NCBI GenBank assembly: GCA_035465955.1
Contig: DATIVK010000115.1
Span: 1 to 23,933 of the forward strand
Source: DATIVK01 sp035465955
GTDB lineage: Bacteria; Myxococcota; Myxococcia; Myxococcales; Anaeromyxobacteraceae
Length of the DNA: 23,933 nucleotides
Reading direction: 5' to 3'
Position 1 is the first letter of the stretch, and every line of letters starts with the position of its first letter. The position numbers and the translations under genes are program-made. This document shows positions 1 to 6,696 of this stretch, piece by piece. A model generated the notes under the pieces. That model saw only the letters and a list, made by a program, of their open reading frames with translations, had not been told where the DNA came from and did not search any database.

Positions 1-477
1 CCCGACGAAGGTGAGGATCAGGCTGTCGCCCAGGACGAGGATGAGCATCGCCGAGACGAACAGGTTCAGGTACGTGAAGAACTTGGCGAACCCCTGCTCG
101 TCCTCGTGCGACATGTACGAGACCGAGTAGATGTGGATCAGCGTGCCGACCCCGGTGACGACCATGATCATGGTCCCGGAGAGGCGATCCACGAGGAGCC
201 CCCACGTCACGCTGATCAGCGCGCGGCCGTCAGGGCCCGCGATCTGGATCCAGGGCGGCCCCGCGTAGCGCAGGACGCTCCCCTTCGTCGTGTGGACGAA
301 GGCGGCCAGCGAGAGGATGAAGGATGCCACCATGACCGCGACCGCGATGAACGCGGCGTTGGCCTTCCCCAGCCGCCGTCCGATCAGGGCGTTGATGCCG
401 GCCCCGAGGAGCGGGAAGAGGATGATGGCCCAGAGATACGACTCCGCTGCGACGGGAGAAGCGAAGACCGGGGGCAT
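1..477 (-). CDS. nuoL: NADH-quinone oxidoreductase subunit L, N-terminal 159 residues (partial)
   Basis: This is the N-terminal part of the proton-pumping membrane subunit L of respiratory complex I, which couples NADH oxidation and quinone reduction to proton translocation across the inner membrane. Reading the minus strand from the ATG at 477 gives an uninterrupted frame that leaves the window at base 1. It starts MPPVFASP, followed by hydrophobic helices near residues 14-32 and 42-62. A segment reading LLVDRLSGTMIMVVTGVG and then LIHIYSVSYM is the NuoL hallmark. It is followed by SHEDEQGFAKFF and another hydrophobic helix. Family members are about 600-700 residues, so about three quarters lies outside the window. 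The gene diverges from selA with 80 bases between, so no nuoK lies directly upstream as in the common nuoA-N order. MrpA or hydrogenase-type antiporter homologues are possible but less likely from the helix sequences. Confidence 0.88.
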   Translation of the reverse strand, partial: MPPVFASPVAAESYLWAIILFPLLGAGINALIGRRLGKANAAFIAVAVMVASFILSLAAFVHTTKGSVLRYAGPPWIQIAGPDGRALISVTWGLLVDRLSGTMIMVVTGVGTLIHIYSVSYMSHEDEQGFAKFFTYLNLFVSAMLILVLGDSLILTFVG

Positions 478-557
478 AAGAGTGGGGCGAAGGATTACCC
501 TCTTGTATGCTCCGAGACAAGAAGTAATGAGGCGAAATCCCTGAGGTAAAATCGGAC
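478..557. promoter_or_regulatory. Divergent nuoL/selA promoter region
   Basis: This 80-base spacer separates the divergent nuoL and selA starts and is clearly more A+T-rich than its surroundings. For selA, a TTGTAT at 503-508 lies 16 bases before TAATGA at 525-530, and a GAGG ribosome-binding site (543-546) precedes the ATG. For nuoL, reading the minus strand, a TTGTCT (520-515) lies 17 bases before TAATCC (497-492). Both pairs match sigma-70 consensus only partly. The assignments are inference. Confidence 0.35.
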
Positions 558-1958
558 ATGACGGCTCCAGATTGCCCCGCCGGCGGTGCGACAGAAGCGC
601 GCAAGCTCCCCAAGGCCGACAGGCTCCTACAAGCGGCGGATCAGGAGGGGCTGGTCGCGCGGCTGGGTCACCCGGCGGTGATGGCCGCGATCAGAGGTGA
701 GCTGGACCGGCTGCGGGCCGAGATCCTGGCCGGCGCCCCCTGCCCCCCGGCCGATCGGATCGAACGGGGCCTCCTCGAACGGCTCCGGGCCGAGGGGCCC
801 GGCTCCCTGCGCCCCGTCGTCAACGCCACGGGGGTCGTCATCCACACGAACCTGGGGCGCGCCCCCCTCTCGACGGCCACGCTGGAGGCGATGGCGGTGG
901 CGGCCCGGGGCTACGTCTCGCTGGAGTACGACCTTCAGGCCGGCGAGCGAGGCGACCGGTACCACCACGCCGCCGGGGCGCTCTGCCGGCTGACCGGCGC
1001 CGAGGACGCGGTGGTGGTGAACAACAACGCCGCCGCGGTCCTGCTGGCGCTGGGGGCGCTGATGGAGGGGGCGGTGCCCGAGGTCATCGTCTCCCGCGGC
1101 CAGCTCGTGGAGATCGGCGGAGGCTTCCGGATCCCGGACGTCCTGCGGCAGTCCGGCGCGGCCCTCGTCGAGGTCGGGACGACCAACCGGACCTACCTGC
1201 GCGACTACGAGGCGGCCATCGGGCCGGCCACGCGCATCCTCCTCTCGGTCCACCGCTCCAACTTCCGGCTCTCCGGCTTCGTGCACGAGGCCTCCCTGGA
1301 GGAGCTGGCGGACCTCGGCCGGCGGCGCGGCCTCCGGGTCGTGGAGGACCTCGGCTCGGGGGCGCTCCTGCCGACGGAGCCGTTCGGCCTCGGCCACGAG
1401 CCGACCGTCGCCGAGCGGGTCCGCGCGGGCGCCGACGTCGTCTGCTTCTCCGGCGACAAGCTGCTCGGCGGACCGCAGGCAGGGATCCTGGTCGGGCGCG
1501 CGGAGGCGATCGCGCGCGTGAAGCGCCACCCGCTCCTGCGCGCGCTGCGCGTCGACAAGGTGACGCTCGCCGGCCTCTCGGCGACGCTCGCCCACTACGA
1601 GCGCGGCGAGGCGGCGGCTGAGATCCCCGTCTGGCGGGCCATCGCGACGAGCCCCGCGGCGCTCGCCGAGCGGGCCCGGCGCTGGCTCGCCGCCCTCGGC
1701 GGCGACGCCCCGGGCGCCGCGCTCGTCGAGGGGCGGTCGGCGATCGGCGGCGGGACGCTCCCCGACGTCACGCTCCCCACGACGCTCCTCGCGCTCCCGC
1801 CCGGGGACGCCGACGCGCTCGCCGCCCGCCTGCGCCGCGGCGACCCGCCCCTCGTCGCGCGGATCGAGGACGGGCGCGTCGTGCTCGATCCCCGCACGGT
1901 GCTGCCGGGCGAGGACGAGGCGCTGCTGCGGAGAGTGCGGGAGGCCATCCTGGGCTAG
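558..1958 (+). CDS. selA: L-seryl-tRNA(Sec) selenium transferase
   Basis: SelA is a cytoplasmic PLP enzyme that converts seryl-tRNA(Sec) to selenocysteinyl-tRNA(Sec) using selenophosphate, the last step in making the 21st amino acid. The 466-residue product matches the family's usual length (about 460). The N-terminal tRNA-binding part is visible at residues 17-60 (LPKADRLLQAADQEGLVARL). The family hallmark VVNATGVVIHTNLGRAPLS spans 87-105. VVEDLGSGALL is at 261-271, and the PLP-binding lysine is K301 in FSGDKLLGGPQAG. The ATG follows GAGG at an 11-base spacing. The gene stands alone here: selB, selC and selD are not in the window, so they must be elsewhere if the pathway works. Its presence implies that the genome encodes selenoproteins, such as formate dehydrogenases, where UGA is read as Sec. 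Confidence 0.95.
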   Translation: MTAPDCPAGGATEARKLPKADRLLQAADQEGLVARLGHPAVMAAIRGELDRLRAEILAGAPCPPADRIERGLLERLRAEGPGSLRPVVNATGVVIHTNLGRAPLSTATLEAMAVAARGYVSLEYDLQAGERGDRYHHAAGALCRLTGAEDAVVVNNNAAAVLLALGALMEGAVPEVIVSRGQLVEIGGGFRIPDVLRQSGAALVEVGTTNRTYLRDYEAAIGPATRILLSVHRSNFRLSGFVHEASLEELADLGRRRGLRVVEDLGSGALLPTEPFGLGHEPTVAERVRAGADVVCFSGDKLLGGPQAGILVGRAEAIARVKRHPLLRALRVDKVTLAGLSATLAHYERGEAAAEIPVWRAIATSPAALAERARRWLAALGGDAPGAALVEGRSAIGGGTLPDVTLPTTLLALPPGDADALAARLRRGDPPLVARIEDGRVVLDPRTVLPGEDEALLRRVREAILG

Positions 1959-1991
1959 AGGCGCACGAGCGCGTCGCAGAGGGCGGTGCGT

Positions 1992-2041
1992 GAGGAGCGA
2001 AGCAGCGCAGGCGTGCATTTTCGCACGTCGAGCAGCGAAGC
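1992..2041. repeat. 12-bp direct repeats flanking a hairpin, selA/response-regulator gap
   Basis: GAGGAGCGAAGC (1992-2003) and GAGCAGCGAAGC (2030-2041) match at 11 of 12 positions and bracket the small hairpin at 2010-2029. The arrangement resembles a short intergenic repeat unit. A single copy in one window cannot show that it is a repeat family. Confidence 0.4.
2010..2029. terminator. Hairpin between convergent selA and response regulator
   Basis: A seven-pair stem (2010-2016 with 2023-2029, one G-T wobble) closes on the six-base loop ATTTTC. It lies between the convergent selA stop (1958) and response-regulator stop (2082). It could act as a bidirectional terminator. It has no clear T-run after the stem on either strand, so the call is tentative. 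Confidence 0.4.
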
Positions 2042-2081
2042 GACGAGCCCGCCGGCCGCAGGCAGCGATCGTGCGCCGATC

Positions 2082-2774
2082 TCACGGGTTGAACCGGTAC
2101 CCGACGCCGCGCACCGTCTCCAGGTGCCTCGGCTCGTCGGCGTCGTCGCCGAGGTGGGAGCGCAGGCGGGCGACGAAGTTGTCGACGGTGCGCGCGGTGC
2201 CGAAGTAGCGCGAGCCCCAGACCGCCTCGAGGAGCTGCTCGCGGGAGAAGACGCGGTCGGGGTGCGTGACGAACCAGGCGAGCAGGTCGTACTCGCGGGA
2301 GGTGAGCTCGAGGGCGCGGCCCCAGACGGTGGCGCGGCGCGACTCCAGGTCGAGCTCGATCGGGCCGGCCCGCTTCACCGTCTCGTGGGGCGTGCCCCCC
2401 GCGCGCAGCTGCCGGCGGCGCAGGAGCGCCTCGATCCGGGCGAGCAGCTCCTTGAGGCCGAACGGCTTCGTCATGTAGTCGTCGGCGCCGAACTGGAGCC
2501 CCTTCACCTTGTCGGTCTCCTGCCCCTTCGCGGAGAGGATGAGGATCGGGATGTCGGGGTCCGTCTCGCGGAGCTGGCGCACCAGCTCGAGGCCGCCGAG
2601 CTTCGGCAGCATCACGTCGACCAGCAGCAGATCGGGCTGCTCGCTGCGGGCGAGGGCGAGCCCCGCCTCGCCGTCCATCGCGGAGCGGACGGTGAAGCCC
2701 TCCATCCCGAGGTTGAGCTGGAGCCCGCGGAGGATGGACGGGTCGTCCTCGACGATCAGGATGCGCCCCTTCAC
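2082..2774 (-). CDS. OmpR/PhoB-family response regulator
   Basis: This is a two-component transcription factor of 230 residues. The N-terminal receiver domain (about 1-115) shows the acidic pocket E9-D10-D11, the phospho-acceptor D53 in LLLVDVMLPKLGG, S81 and the conserved K103 in MTKPFG. The C-terminal winged-helix DNA-binding domain (about 132-228) has the typical LTSREYDLLAWFVTHPDRVFSR pattern and ends in VRGVGYRF. The ATG overlaps the stop of the upstream kinase gene (ATGA), so the two are translationally coupled and almost certainly partners. The nearest described relatives by layout are PhoB/PhoP-type regulators, but neither the signal nor the target genes can be read from the sequence. 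The decaheme cytochrome genes immediately upstream are plausible but unproven targets. Confidence 0.93.
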   Translation of the reverse strand: MKGRILIVEDDPSILRGLQLNLGMEGFTVRSAMDGEAGLALARSEQPDLLLVDVMLPKLGGLELVRQLRETDPDIPILILSAKGQETDKVKGLQFGADDYMTKPFGLKELLARIEALLRRRQLRAGGTPHETVKRAGPIELDLESRRATVWGRALELTSREYDLLAWFVTHPDRVFSREQLLEAVWGSRYFGTARTVDNFVARLRSHLGDDADEPRHLETVRGVGYRFNP

Positions 2775-3676
2775 CGCTTTTCCTCCTCGATCGCGGGGAG
2801 CGTGATGGTGAAGGCGGTCCCCTTCCCCAGCTCGCTCTCCGCCTCGACCCAGCCGCCGTGGGCGGTGACGATGTGCTTCACCATGGCGAGCCCCAGCCCC
2901 GACCCCTCGATGATCCGGTCGAGGGGGTCCCGCGCCCGGTAGAAGCGGTCGAAGACCTTCTTCAGGTCCTGCTTGCCGATCCCCGGCCCGTTGTCGCGGA
3001 TCACGATCCGGACGGCCGGCCCGGCGCGGGACGCCTCGACGTCGATCCGCTTCTGCGGGCCGGTGTACTTGAAGGCGTTGGTGAGCACGTCGACGAGCGC
3101 CTCGACGAGCGCCGCGCGGTCGACGCGGACGCGCGGGAGGCCGTCGGCGACGCGCACCCGCACGTCGGCCGGCTGGTGGAGGCGCAGCGGCGCGAGGGCC
3201 GACACCGCCGCGTCGACGATCGGCGGGAGCGGCTCCGGGTGGAGGTCGAAGGTGCGGCGCCCGGACTCCATCCGCGCCCAGTCGAGGAGCCGGTTGATGA
3301 GCGCGGAGAGCCGCTCGGTCTCCTCGGCGATGATCTCGAGGGCCTCCTGCTGGCGGGCCGGCTGGTCGCGGAGCCGGCCGAGCTGGAGCGTCTCCACGAA
3401 CATGCGGATGGAGGTGAGGGGCGTGCGCAGGTCGTGCGAGACCTTGTTGACGAAGTCGGTCTGGAGCCGCGCCATCCGCGCCTCGCGCCGGAGGACGACG
3501 ATGGCCGCGATCCCGCCGATGACCGTCGTGACGACCATCGCCACGACGAGCCCGCCGAAGAGGTAGTCGCGGACCCGCGACCCGAAGACGAGGATCAGGA
3601 TGCCGACGGTGAGGAGCGCCGCCGCCGGCACGAAGACGAACCCGATGATGAGCCCCAGGATGCGCGAGAGCTTCAT
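2771..3676 (-). CDS. Membrane sensor histidine kinase
   Basis: This is the sensor partner of the following response regulator (301 residues). Two hydrophobic helices (about 8-32 and 40-62) bracket a loop of fewer than ten residues, so there is almost no periplasmic sensor domain. The usual HAMP linker is also missing. The dimerisation domain starts near 70, with the phospho-histidine H81 in KVSHDLRTPLTSIR. The ATPase domain follows, with N-box N200 (DVLTNAFKYTG), G1 DNGPGIG (228-234), an F-box region (KKVFDRFYRA) and G2 GSGLGLA (258-264). I chose the ATG at 3676 because AGGA lies eight bases upstream, whereas an upstream ATG at 3685 would start right on that AGGA. With so little outside the membrane, it probably senses membrane state or an accessory membrane protein rather than a soluble ligand (inference). 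Confidence 0.92.
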   Translation of the reverse strand: MKLSRILGLIIGFVFVPAAALLTVGILILVFGSRVRDYLFGGLVVAMVVTTVIGGIAAIVVLRREARMARLQTDFVNKVSHDLRTPLTSIRMFVETLQLGRLRDQPARQQEALEIIAEETERLSALINRLLDWARMESGRRTFDLHPEPLPPIVDAAVSALAPLRLHQPADVRVRVADGLPRVRVDRAALVEALVDVLTNAFKYTGPQKRIDVEASRAGPAVRIVIRDNGPGIGKQDLKKVFDRFYRARDPLDRIIEGSGLGLAMVKHIVTAHGGWVEAESELGKGTAFTITLPAIEEEKR

Positions 3677-3701
3677 TGGGACCATCCTATACAACGACGA
3701 A

Positions 3702-3734
3702 GGGCGGGGCCCCTCCGGAGAGGGGGCCCCGCCC
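3702..3734 (-). terminator. Strong GC hairpin after the first decaheme cytochrome gene
   Basis: Two nearly perfect arms (3702-3714 and 3722-3734, twelve G-C pairs plus one G-T wobble) lie 23 bases downstream of the cytochrome stop on the minus strand. They are followed on that strand by a moderately T-rich TCGTCGTTGT. This should separate the cytochrome transcript from the kinase-regulator operon. The kinase start is only 25 bases further, so its promoter would have to overlap the hairpin, or the operon depends on read-through. Confidence 0.7.
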
Positions 3735-3756
3735 TGTCCAACGGATCAGCCGCCTG

Positions 3757-6111
3757 CTACGGCCGATGGAAGGTGCTGACGTCTCCGCCCAGATCGGCGA
3801 CGGAGTCGATCAGGAGCTGGGCGACGTACTTGACGTTGTGCGCCCACGCGCCGGCGTCCTTGGTCGCCATCTGGTAGTTGAAGGCAGCCTTCGCGAGGCC
3901 GTCCGTCCAGGCGGTGAAGGCCGCCGTCTCGCCCGTGTCGCAGACCCCGTTGTCGTTGGTGTCCTGGAGGAAGTACGGGTAGGTCGTCGCGCTGTAGCAG
4001 ATCGGGCTCGGCGTCCCGAGGCCCTTCGCGACCGTCTGCATCTGCGCGAGCACCGCGGCGCGGAGCGCCGCCAGCTCGTCGCCCAGGGGCTCGGTGGTGT
4101 TGCCGTCGCCGTCGAAGTCGACGGTGCTGAAACGGATGGCGGCGATGGAGCTCGCGGCGCCGTGGCACGACTGGCACGCGCTCAGCGCCTTCGGCGCGAA
4201 GGTGTGGCCCTTCACGTCGTGGCAATCGGCGCAGTCGATGCCGCCCATGTGGGACCGGCGGCCGACGTAGGTCTTCCCGTCGTACTCGTACCCGACGTGG
4301 GCCTCCGAGCCGAGGAGGGTCGCGCCCGCCGCCGCGTAGTGGATGTTGCGGAAGCCGGGCGTGCCCGCCGCGATCTTCGCGTCGACCGTCGCCTTCGCCT
4401 CACGCCCCGAGTGGCAGGTCATGCAGATGAAGGACGGGGCCAGGAGCTTGTCCGAACCGTCCGCCGCGTCGGCGGTGACCGTCACGTTGCTCGGGAACTT
4501 CACCGAGGTCACCGCGACGAGGTTGGGAGCGGCCTCGGTCGGCATGAAGGCCGTGTGGCAGGTCTCGCAGTTCAGGCCGTTGGCGCGGCTGGCCGGGACC
4601 GCCGGCGCCGCCCCGGTCGCCACGAAGGCGCGGAAGCCGTACGAGCCCGAGTGGCACTTGGCGCAGGCGGAGGAGACGTTGCCGTCGGCGTCCCAGTGAC
4701 GGGCCGGCTCGCCGGAGCCCATGAAGTGGCCGTTGTCGTCGCGGGCGACGCTCGCGAGGGCGGCGGGGTTCAGGTCACCGATCGAGTCGACGAGGAGCTG
4801 GATCACGTACTTCGCGTTGTGGGCGAAGGCGCCGGGATCCTTCCACGCGTACTGGTAGTTGTAGCCGGCGCGCACCAGGCGCGACGTGAGGATGCCCGCG
4901 TAGCGGTTGGCGTACACGGCCTCGCCCGCGTCGCAGACGCCGTCGGCGTTGGTGTCCTTGAAGAAGTAGGGGTAGCTGGCGTTCGAGTAGCAGATGGCGG
5001 TGCCGATGGTGCCGGCGGCGTAGGCCTGGATCTCCGTGAGGAGCTTCGCCTTAAGCCCCTCGATCTCGCCGGCGATCCCCTCGGTGACGTCGCCGTCGCC
5101 GTCGTAGTCGACCTTGGAGGACATCTCGCGGATGTTCTTGAGGCTCGCGAGGTCCGTGACGCCGGCGTGGCACGTCGCGCACTTCGCGGTGTCGATCGCG
5201 AGGGAGTGCTTGTCGTGGCACTCGATGCAGGAGTCGTTGCTCGAGACGTGCGCGAACTTCGCGTCATAGAGCTTGCCGGCGTACTGGTACCCGCCGTGCG
5301 CCGCGCCGCCGAACTGCGTGGCGCCCGCGGCGAAGTAGTGGGCCGCCTGGAAGGTGAGCGTCGCCGACTGCGTGTCGGCCGTCGCGCCGCCGTTGGACGC
5401 GATGTGCGCGTCGGCCTGGACGCCGGAGGACATCCCCTGGTGACAGGTCATGCAGCGCGCCTCGGCGCCGAGGCCGTCGATCTTGGCGCCCGAGGGGAAG
5501 GTGACCGAGGTGAGCGCGGTGGCGGCGGCGCTGTGGCAGGCCGCGCAGTTGATGCCGGCGTAGTCGGGCTGCGGGGCGACCTCGACCGTACCGGCCGCGG
5601 AGCCGTCGGCGCCGAGGTAGTCCGCGAACCCCGGGGAGGAGTGGCAGCGCGCGCAGGTGGTGGGGATGGGCGGGGTCGCGTCCCAGTGGCGGAACTGCTC
5701 GCCCCCGACGTTGTTGTGGCCCGAGGCCGACCAGCCCGAGGAGATCGCGACGATGTCGGGCGGCCGAGCCGTGACGACGACGTTGTAGCTGCCCACGGCG
5801 CCGGTCGCAGCGCCGGTGGCGGTGATGATCGCGGAGCCGGCGGCGACGCCCGTGACGAGACCGTCCGCACCGACCGTGGCCACGGCCGTGTTGCTCGACG
5901 CCCAGGTGTACGAGGCGTCGGTCCCGTTGGTGGTGGCGGCGCCGAGCTGGACGGTGGCGCCGGCGACGACGGCGAAGTCGCCGCTCACGGCGACGCGCGG
6001 GCCGGGCACCTCCACGGTGTTCGTCACGGTCTTGGTCTCGGTCTTGGTGCAGCCCGCGGCCGCGAAGACCGCGGCGAGCGCGAGAGCTGCGCTGCGCTTG
6101 AAGCTATGCAT
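3757..6111 (-). CDS. Decaheme c-type cytochrome lipoprotein with Ig-like domain and duplicated five-heme module
   Basis: This is a predicted surface or periplasmic electron-transfer lipoprotein of 784 residues. It begins with a lipoprotein signal whose lipobox AAAGC puts the lipidated cysteine at C21. A bacterial Ig-like (Big_2) domain covers about 38-115 (NTAVATVGADGLVTGVAAGSA). Ten CXXCH heme-attachment sites follow: 153, 189, 220, 295, 311, then 483, 515, 563, 627, 646. The second five repeat the first: both halves contain RHWD before heme 1, NCxxCH, CMTCH, an HY-AAGAT segment and a closing NYQ-KD-AHN-KYV-QLL-DS segment. Each half also carries two EF-hand-like loops (335-345 and 386-397; 665-675 and 717-728) and a cysteine pair (C374/C393; C705/C724). 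The ATG at 6111 is supported by AGGAGG upstream; a longer frame to 6267 has no signal peptide. It is not an MtrC-type fold by its motif order, and its substrate is unknown. Confidence 0.9.
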   Translation of the reverse strand: MHSFKRSAALALAAVFAAAGCTKTETKTVTNTVEVPGPRVAVSGDFAVVAGATVQLGAATTNGTDASYTWASSNTAVATVGADGLVTGVAAGSAIITATGAATGAVGSYNVVVTARPPDIVAISSGWSASGHNNVGGEQFRHWDATPPIPTTCARCHSSPGFADYLGADGSAAGTVEVAPQPDYAGINCAACHSAAATALTSVTFPSGAKIDGLGAEARCMTCHQGMSSGVQADAHIASNGGATADTQSATLTFQAAHYFAAGATQFGGAAHGGYQYAGKLYDAKFAHVSSNDSCIECHDKHSLAIDTAKCATCHAGVTDLASLKNIREMSSKVDYDGDGDVTEGIAGEIEGLKAKLLTEIQAYAAGTIGTAICYSNASYPYFFKDTNADGVCDAGEAVYANRYAGILTSRLVRAGYNYQYAWKDPGAFAHNAKYVIQLLVDSIGDLNPAALASVARDDNGHFMGSGEPARHWDADGNVSSACAKCHSGSYGFRAFVATGAAPAVPASRANGLNCETCHTAFMPTEAAPNLVAVTSVKFPSNVTVTADAADGSDKLLAPSFICMTCHSGREAKATVDAKIAAGTPGFRNIHYAAAGATLLGSEAHVGYEYDGKTYVGRRSHMGGIDCADCHDVKGHTFAPKALSACQSCHGAASSIAAIRFSTVDFDGDGNTTEPLGDELAALRAAVLAQMQTVAKGLGTPSPICYSATTYPYFLQDTNDNGVCDTGETAAFTAWTDGLAKAAFNYQMATKDAGAWAHNVKYVAQLLIDSVADLGGDVSTFHRP

Positions 6112-6120
6112 GTTTTGACT

Positions 6121-6143
6121 TCCTCCTCGTGTGGTTCCACGAG
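6121..6143 (-). promoter_or_regulatory. Ribosome-binding site and overlapping hairpin of the first cytochrome gene
   Basis: On the minus strand a strong GAGGAGGA (6128-6121) precedes the ATG at 6111. A six-pair hairpin (CTCGTG 6126-6131 with CACGAG 6138-6143) overlaps its first bases. Folding could modulate ribosome access. The Shine-Dalgarno site itself is convincing, but its control by the hairpin is inference. Confidence 0.5.
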
Positions 6144-6287
6144 CCTGCTGGTCAGTGCTGCGGGTCGATCCCGCGTCGGCCTGGAGTCCTGAGCGGGTCC
6201 GACTGGAGCCGGCCGGCCTGCGACGCCGCCACCGGGCCCCGACGAATCGTGAACGGGGCAACGACACCGATGCATATCGCCTGCCGG

Positions 6288-6300
6288 TGAATCAGATTCA
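6288..6300. promoter_or_regulatory. 13-bp perfect palindrome upstream of the first cytochrome gene
   Basis: TGAATC-A-GATTCA is a perfect inverted repeat 177 bases upstream of the cytochrome start. It is part of a CCGGTGAATC sequence that recurs at 6563-6572. The A+T-rich symmetric form fits a dimeric regulator site. The regulator is unknown. Confidence 0.35.
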
Positions 6301-6554
6301 GCGCGCGTCACCGGTGGTCACGACAGCGCACCCACCCCACATCGACATAGGCGGAGCGCCGCGCACCCTCCGTCGAACCGTGACGTTCCGTGAAGACGCC
6401 ATCGACGCGAGGCGACGCAAGAAGCGCACGTTTACAGCGGAAGGACGGCCCTGGCGACTCCGACATGGGCGGCAGACCGACGCCGGGGCTGGCCCTGCGA
6501 GCGCGCGCTGGCCCCCCAGCGGGGCCTGCGGCATAGCGCTCAACCAGGGGGGAT

Positions 6555-6570
6555 TTCACCCACCGGTGAA
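6555..6570. promoter_or_regulatory. TTCACC-N4-GGTGAA inverted repeat
   Basis: A perfect six-base inverted repeat with a four-base spacer sits inside the near-palindrome GATTTCACC...GGTGAATC (6552-6572). Similar TTTCACC elements lie upstream of the second cytochrome gene (9564-9619), which suggests a shared regulator. This is inferred from the repetition only. Confidence 0.35.
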
Positions 6571-6628
6571 TCGGCGTAGACGTCGTGAGCCGGCCTCCAC
6601 GCTCGTCGCCGGCGGACACGCACGCGAA

Positions 6629-6658
6629 GGGCGGAGGCGCTTCATCGCGCCCCCGCCC
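6629..6658 (-). terminator. Hairpin terminator of the OmcA/MtrC-family gene
   Basis: GGGCGG-A-GGCGC (6629-6640) pairs with GCGCC-C-CCGCCC (6647-6658) around a six-base loop. This gives eleven pairs with one A-C mismatch. It lies 39 bases past the stop of the decaheme gene on the minus strand and is followed there by TTCGCGTGCGTGT. It is strong as a structure but poor in its T-run. Confidence 0.55.
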
Positions 6659-6669
6659 CTCTCACCTCA

Positions 6670-6690
6670 GGTCACCCTTCGGCGGTGACC
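6670..6690 (-). terminator. Seven-pair hairpin just after the OmcA/MtrC-family stop
   Basis: GGTCACC (6670-6676) and GGTGACC (6684-6690) are exact complements with a seven-base loop, beginning seven bases after the stop codon at 6697. It may stabilise the 3' end together with the stronger hairpin that follows. No T-run is seen. Confidence 0.45.
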
Positions 6691-6696
6691 CTCCGT

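Larger units (their letters stand above)
6112..6696. other. Long leader/intergenic region between the two cytochrome genes
   Basis: These 585 bases hold no convincing gene: open frames here lack protein-like composition and ribosome-binding sites. They must contain the promoter of the first cytochrome gene (read leftwards) and the terminator of the second. Visible structure, from left, is as follows. The ribosome-binding hairpin is at 6121-6143. A perfect TGAATC-A-GATTCA palindrome is at 6288-6300. A ten-base CCGGTGAATC occurs at 6284-6293 and again at 6563-6572. The inverted repeat TTCACC-N4-GGTGAA is at 6555-6570, and two hairpins near the right end are listed separately. I could not find a clean sigma-70 or sigma-54 promoter for the cytochrome gene. 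Confidence 0.6.

Noticed and set aside
1959..2081. Possible tRNA(Sec) gene next to selA
   Set aside because: Only a seven-pair hairpin is present; there is no acceptor stem, T-loop or CCA-like end.
3676..6192. 838-codon open frame on the plus strand opposite the first cytochrome gene
   Set aside because: Its translation is a monotonous mix of R, G, A, V, D and E with no domain, typical of the antisense of a G+C-rich gene. The minus-strand frame has a signal peptide and ten heme motifs.
6131..6688. 185-codon open frame in the cytochrome intergenic region
   Set aside because: Arg/Pro-rich composition, no ribosome-binding site, and it runs through the terminator hairpins and palindromes.
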